Below, piece after piece: positions 61,045 through 64,000 of a DNA stretch of 64,000 nt. The notes under the pieces are model-generated. The model had not been told where the DNA came from, made no database searches, and saw nothing but the letters and a program-made list of their open reading frames with translations. Source of the DNA: Valencia hispanica (Eukaryota; Chordata; Actinopteri; Cyprinodontiformes; Valenciidae); assembly GCA_963556495.2 (NCBI GenBank), contig OY747709.1, positions 16,539,900-16,603,899 of the forward strand, read 5' to 3'. Position numbers and translations under genes: made by a program. Positions within the stretch are counted from its first letter, which is position 1. Each line of letters opens with the position of its first letter.

Positions 61045-61970
61045 GAGCCACTCTATTAGGCTCACCTTGCTACTATCCGGTTGGACCTCCTCGTGTGCTT
61101 AAAGCAGTTTTATTTCTTCGCAGCGTAGACTCGTCAATAAGTCAGAAACAGCCCACGGAATTTGGTCCACATGGACGTGCAGCTATACTGTATGATTGGC
61201 ATCATTCATCAGCTGCAGGTCCAGGATGTGGGTCTCCTATTCCACCACATCCCAGAGGTGCACCATTGCATTTAGTGATTAAATGACAATGGAGAAAAGT
61301 GGATTACATGATCATGTTCAAGTAACCAGTTTGAGCAGTCATGAACATGGTCTGCAACAATACAAAGGTAGGCTGTGGGCCCTTAAAGGTGGCACTAAGA
61401 AGCCCAAAGCGAGCCAAGAAAATAACCTTTAAACTGTTACGCAACCACCACCCTGTTGATGGATTCAGGCTTTCACGTTGTTCACATCAAATTCTGACCC
61501 TAACGTGTTCATGTTGCAGCTGACATTATTGAGATTCGATGGCCTACGCTCCGTTTTTTTTCTACTGGTCCCCATCTGGTGAGTCTGTAGCCATAGTTTC
61601 CTCCTCTTAGCTGACATCTGCTTCAAAGTTCTACATTTGTTGTATCAACCGGTTATTTTAGGCAAGGCCATTTTTTTTTGTATAGCACACTTTCAGCAAC
61701 AAGAGAATTCAAGGTGCTTGAATTATCTTATTATCTTAGCTGCTGTTGCCTCTCTTTCATCTTGAACCAGTCTGCCCACTCTCCTCTGAAGGTGACAAAG
61801 TATTTTTGTCCACTCGACTGCCACTCACTGGGTATTTTTCTCTTTTTCAGACCATACTCTGTAAACCTGAGAGATAGCTGCACATCAAATCCCAGAAGAT
61901 CAGCAACTTTGGGAAGAAAAAACCCCCCAGATCATTTGAAATTTAGGCTCAAAGTCACTTAAATCCCATT
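61045..61970 (-). mobile_element. Strongly decayed Tc1-like element
   Basis: The plus strand shows, in the order of a reversed Tc1, ggttggacctcct, attccaccacatcccagaggtgca, catgttcaagtaaccagt, aggctgtggg, ccaagaaaataacc, cacatcaaattctgaccc and ctctgtaaacctgagagatag. These match the 3'-to-5' order of a common fish Tc1 transposase gene. Many indels and no open frame remain. Confidence 0.7.
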
Positions 61971-61987
61971 TCTTCCCTATTATGTAT

Positions 61988-62570
61988 GGGGCGCCATTTG
62001 TAAAGTTACACAGTCAAGACTTGACACCAATAATTTTAACTATTTAGCCTGTCATAAAAAAAAACGAAAGGGGGGTCATTTTTTAAGTCATATTTGCATC
62101 CATGATATCAATTCATTTATAAATCTCACAGTTTCAAACTAAATATTTAGCTTGGAACTAAATATTTAGTTTACAAATTAAAGAATCAGCTGCCTAACTA
62201 AATATTTGGTTTGCAAACTAAATATTTAGTTTACAAATTAAACAATTAGCTTCCTAACGAAATATTTAGTTTTTTGAGCTAAATATTTGGTTTGTAAACT
62301 AATATTTACCTCCAAACTATAAATATTTAGTTAAGAAGCGTTATTTTTGCTAATTAAATATTTAGCTCCTTTATTAAATAGTTTTGTTTGAAGCTAAATA
62401 TTTTATTTGGCTAGCAAACTAAATATTTAGATTTAAACTGTGACATTTATAAATGAATAAATAACATGGTGAAAATGTGACTTAACTTCCATTTTCTTTC
62501 TCTTATGACAGGCTAAATAACTACACTTAATGGTTAATTTTTGGCTGTGAAACTTTACAAATGGCACCCC
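61988..62570. mobile_element. MITE with long inverted ends and internal AAATATTT palindromes
   Basis: The outer ends ggggcgccatttgtaaagtt and aactttacaaatggcacccc are inverted, as are inner blocks tttagcctgtcat / atgacaggctaaa and cattcatttataaat / atttataaatgaat-like. The central 62140-62435 holds about ten copies of a palindromic AACTAAATATTTAGTT-like word. An AT dinucleotide flanks both sides. It is non-coding. Confidence 0.75.
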
Positions 62571-63320
62571 ATTATTCTAATGCTCAGTTTGAACTTCGGC
62601 TTGTCTACTTCACCAGATTTGGATGCCTTGACAAAAAAAAAGTAAGAGGTGCATCTATTGAGGTGGCCAGCGAGTGTAGATATGAGCTGGTTTGGAGAAG
62701 TAGCTTATTTCATGACTTCATGACAGATCACCAGTTATCTGTCATACTTGTATGGTATGTTATCCTATATTTCCCATATTGAAGAGCAGCTAACGGCCTC
62801 CATATTGTCATATTTTTAGGAAAAAAGGAAGTCATGGATCACTAATCAACCGTTCCTATACGCTTTTACTATATAGAATAAATATATCTAGTATAAATAA
62901 AACCCTTAAGCTACATTTATAGGATTTTAATAGGATTTTCTAGAAGAAAAAAACAAAAGGGCAGCAGTGATTTAGTTAAAAAACATTGTTCTTATCTTGA
63001 TGTATTTCTCCTCCCAAGAAAATACAGTAAATCTTAAAATGTTGAGTCATAAACTATGCTACTGCAGTTAAAAGAGCCATTTATTTTAAGGCCTTTAAAT
63101 GGCTGTACCTGGGAGGACAATGTATGTTGCCATGACAAACGGCCCAAAAAAAAAAGCTAAATTGCAGTGGTTTAAAACCAGAACTTTTGCCAGAAAAACA
63201 GCTTTCCATGTGGGGTAGTATAAAACGTTTATTGTTTGCATGTACAAAAATTGATTTACAAGATGTCAATCAAAAGCAGACAGTCTTTCTGGATGTTACA
63301 CGTTTTTTTTTTTCCTCCAT
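62571..63320. other. Intergenic DNA before the MMP23 3' end, nothing recognised
   Basis: AT-rich. It probably includes the end of the MMP23 3' UTR, depending on which minus-strand AATAAA is used. Confidence 0.5.
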
Positions 63321-63377
63321 TTTTTTTATTGACATATGTGCCCAAGAGTCCTGTGTGCTCTGCAGCTTATGAGGCCA

Positions 63378-63751
63378 TCAGAAGCGCACGCGTACCCTCC
63401 ATGAGTAGTTTGTAAGAACTTTGTCCTTTTTCTTCACGATGCAAGTGTACGTGCCTTCGTTGATGGCATTGGCCACTATGGTGATGTGGTCGTCTTTCAA
63501 GGAGATGTAGTCTGGATGAGAGTGCTCCAGCAGCTCCCCGTCTTTGTACCAGCTGAAAACGGGAGCATGTCAAGCCTCAGAAACCGTTGCAGTACTGCAT
63601 GATCGCTGCAGCTAGGACAACTGATAATGCCTCACAGCAACTTACTATATATTGCCCCTCTTCGATGCGATTTTCTTCCCACAACGAAAAGTTAGCATCT
63701 TGCCTTCAGTGACCAGCTTGTGTTTCGTCCTCGGTGGAGGCGGCGTGGGGG
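63378..63751 (-). CDS. mmp23b: MMP23 matrix metalloproteinase, last two coding exons (partial, C-terminal Ig domain)
   Basis: The two minus-strand exons are 63751-63646 (106 nt, phase 2 at both ends) and 63552-63378 (175 nt, TGA stop). They join in frame to read NIYWYKDGELLEH across the junction. They encode the C-terminal Ig-like domain of MMP23: a Pro-rich linker, TFRCG with the first disulfide cysteine, WYKDGE, NAINEGTYTC with the second cysteine, and the ending SYSWRVRVRF-type tail (here NYSWRVRVRF). In human the gene ends SYSWRVRVRG or similar. MMP23 is a type II membrane-anchored metalloprotease with a zinc catalytic domain, a short Cys-rich domain and this Ig domain. The catalytic part lies beyond the right edge. 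The gene converges on CDK11, as in human. Minus-strand AATAAA hexamers lie at 63325-63330 and 63228-63233. Confidence 0.92.
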
Positions 63752-63889
63752 CTGCAGTGGGGAAAGGGAATTCTGCAGTGGGAAGAAACGCATTTGTAGG
63801 AAAACAAAGTGATGATGATGGAAATATCCAATCAATTTAAAATCCTTTTTTAAAAATATTTTAATGACAGCAGCTAATAGAGGACTATA

Positions 63890-64000
63890 CAGTGCTTTGC
63901 AAAAGTATTCAAATCATTTGAACCTTTGCATGTTTTGTCATGTTACAACCACAAACTTCAGCATTTTTATTTGGATTTCATGTGATAGACCAACAAAACG
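63890..64000. mobile_element. Tc1-like element, left end only (cut by the window edge)
   Basis: TA (63888-63889) is followed by cagtgctttgcaaaagtatt, then tgttttgtcatgttacaaccacaaac. The same order of phrases occurs at the left end of the Tc1 at 41517 (cagtggcttgcaaaa..., ttttgtcacattacagccacaaac). The rest lies outside. Confidence 0.8.

Overview
This is a stretch of vertebrate nuclear DNA, almost certainly from a ray-finned fish and probably a percomorph teleost. Genes have many short exons with GT-AG introns. The spaces between exons are full of Tc1/mariner elements, L2-like and other non-LTR retrotransposons, hAT-like and TTAA-flanked MITEs, and (TA)n/(CA)n microsatellites. The species cannot be named from the sequence alone. 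There are no prokaryotic operons, CRISPR arrays or RNA genes that I can support. Four protein-coding genes can be assembled from exons with matching splice phases. Their human counterparts all lie in 1p36. (1) SZRD1 on the minus strand (CDS 11004 down to 4355, four exons, 158 aa, complete). (2) SMIM1 on the minus strand (15584 down to 13559, two coding exons, 72 aa, complete). (3) CDK11 (CDK11B/PITSLRE kinase) on the plus strand (22543 to 58736, 19 coding exons, 805 or 810 aa, complete). (4) The last two coding exons of MMP23 on the minus strand (63751 down to 63378), with the rest beyond the right edge. CDK11 and MMP23 converge tail to tail, as they do in human. Layout: 1-2400 holds decayed Tc1 elements. 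2500-11100 is SZRD1, with its long 3' UTR, a nearly intact Tc1 in intron 3 and a CRE-bearing GC-rich promoter near 11.0-11.15 kb. 11.2-16 kb holds a LINE tail and SMIM1. 16.1-17.0 kb is a large inverted repeat around (TA)n tracts. About 17.0 kb is a candidate CDK11 promoter. 17.6-22.4 kb holds a LINE tail, a tandem repeat, a Tc1 and a MITE. 22.5-34.8 kb is CDK11 exons 1-17. 34.8-56.6 kb is one 21.7-kb CDK11 intron built largely of nested mobile elements: Tc1s, an L2 LINE with a YADD reverse transcriptase, an LTR with a lysine-tRNA-type primer-binding site, a long-TIR element carrying a THAP-like fragment, and two TTAA-flanked elements. 56.6-59.1 kb holds the last two CDK11 exons and 3' UTR. 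59.2-63.3 kb is intergenic with an L2 tail, a decayed Tc1 and a palindrome-rich MITE. How the genes work: CDK11 is a cyclin-L-dependent kinase of pre-mRNA splicing and transcription. SZRD1 is a small SUZ-domain RNA-binding protein. SMIM1 is a small single-pass membrane protein (the Vel antigen in human). MMP23 is a membrane-anchored metalloprotease with a C-terminal Ig domain. They share no obvious operon-like logic. The most notable biological observation is that this fish CDK11 lacks two mammalian processing features, the internal methionine that starts p58 and the aspartate of the caspase site. I found no clear new multi-gene system; the unusual content is transposon architecture.
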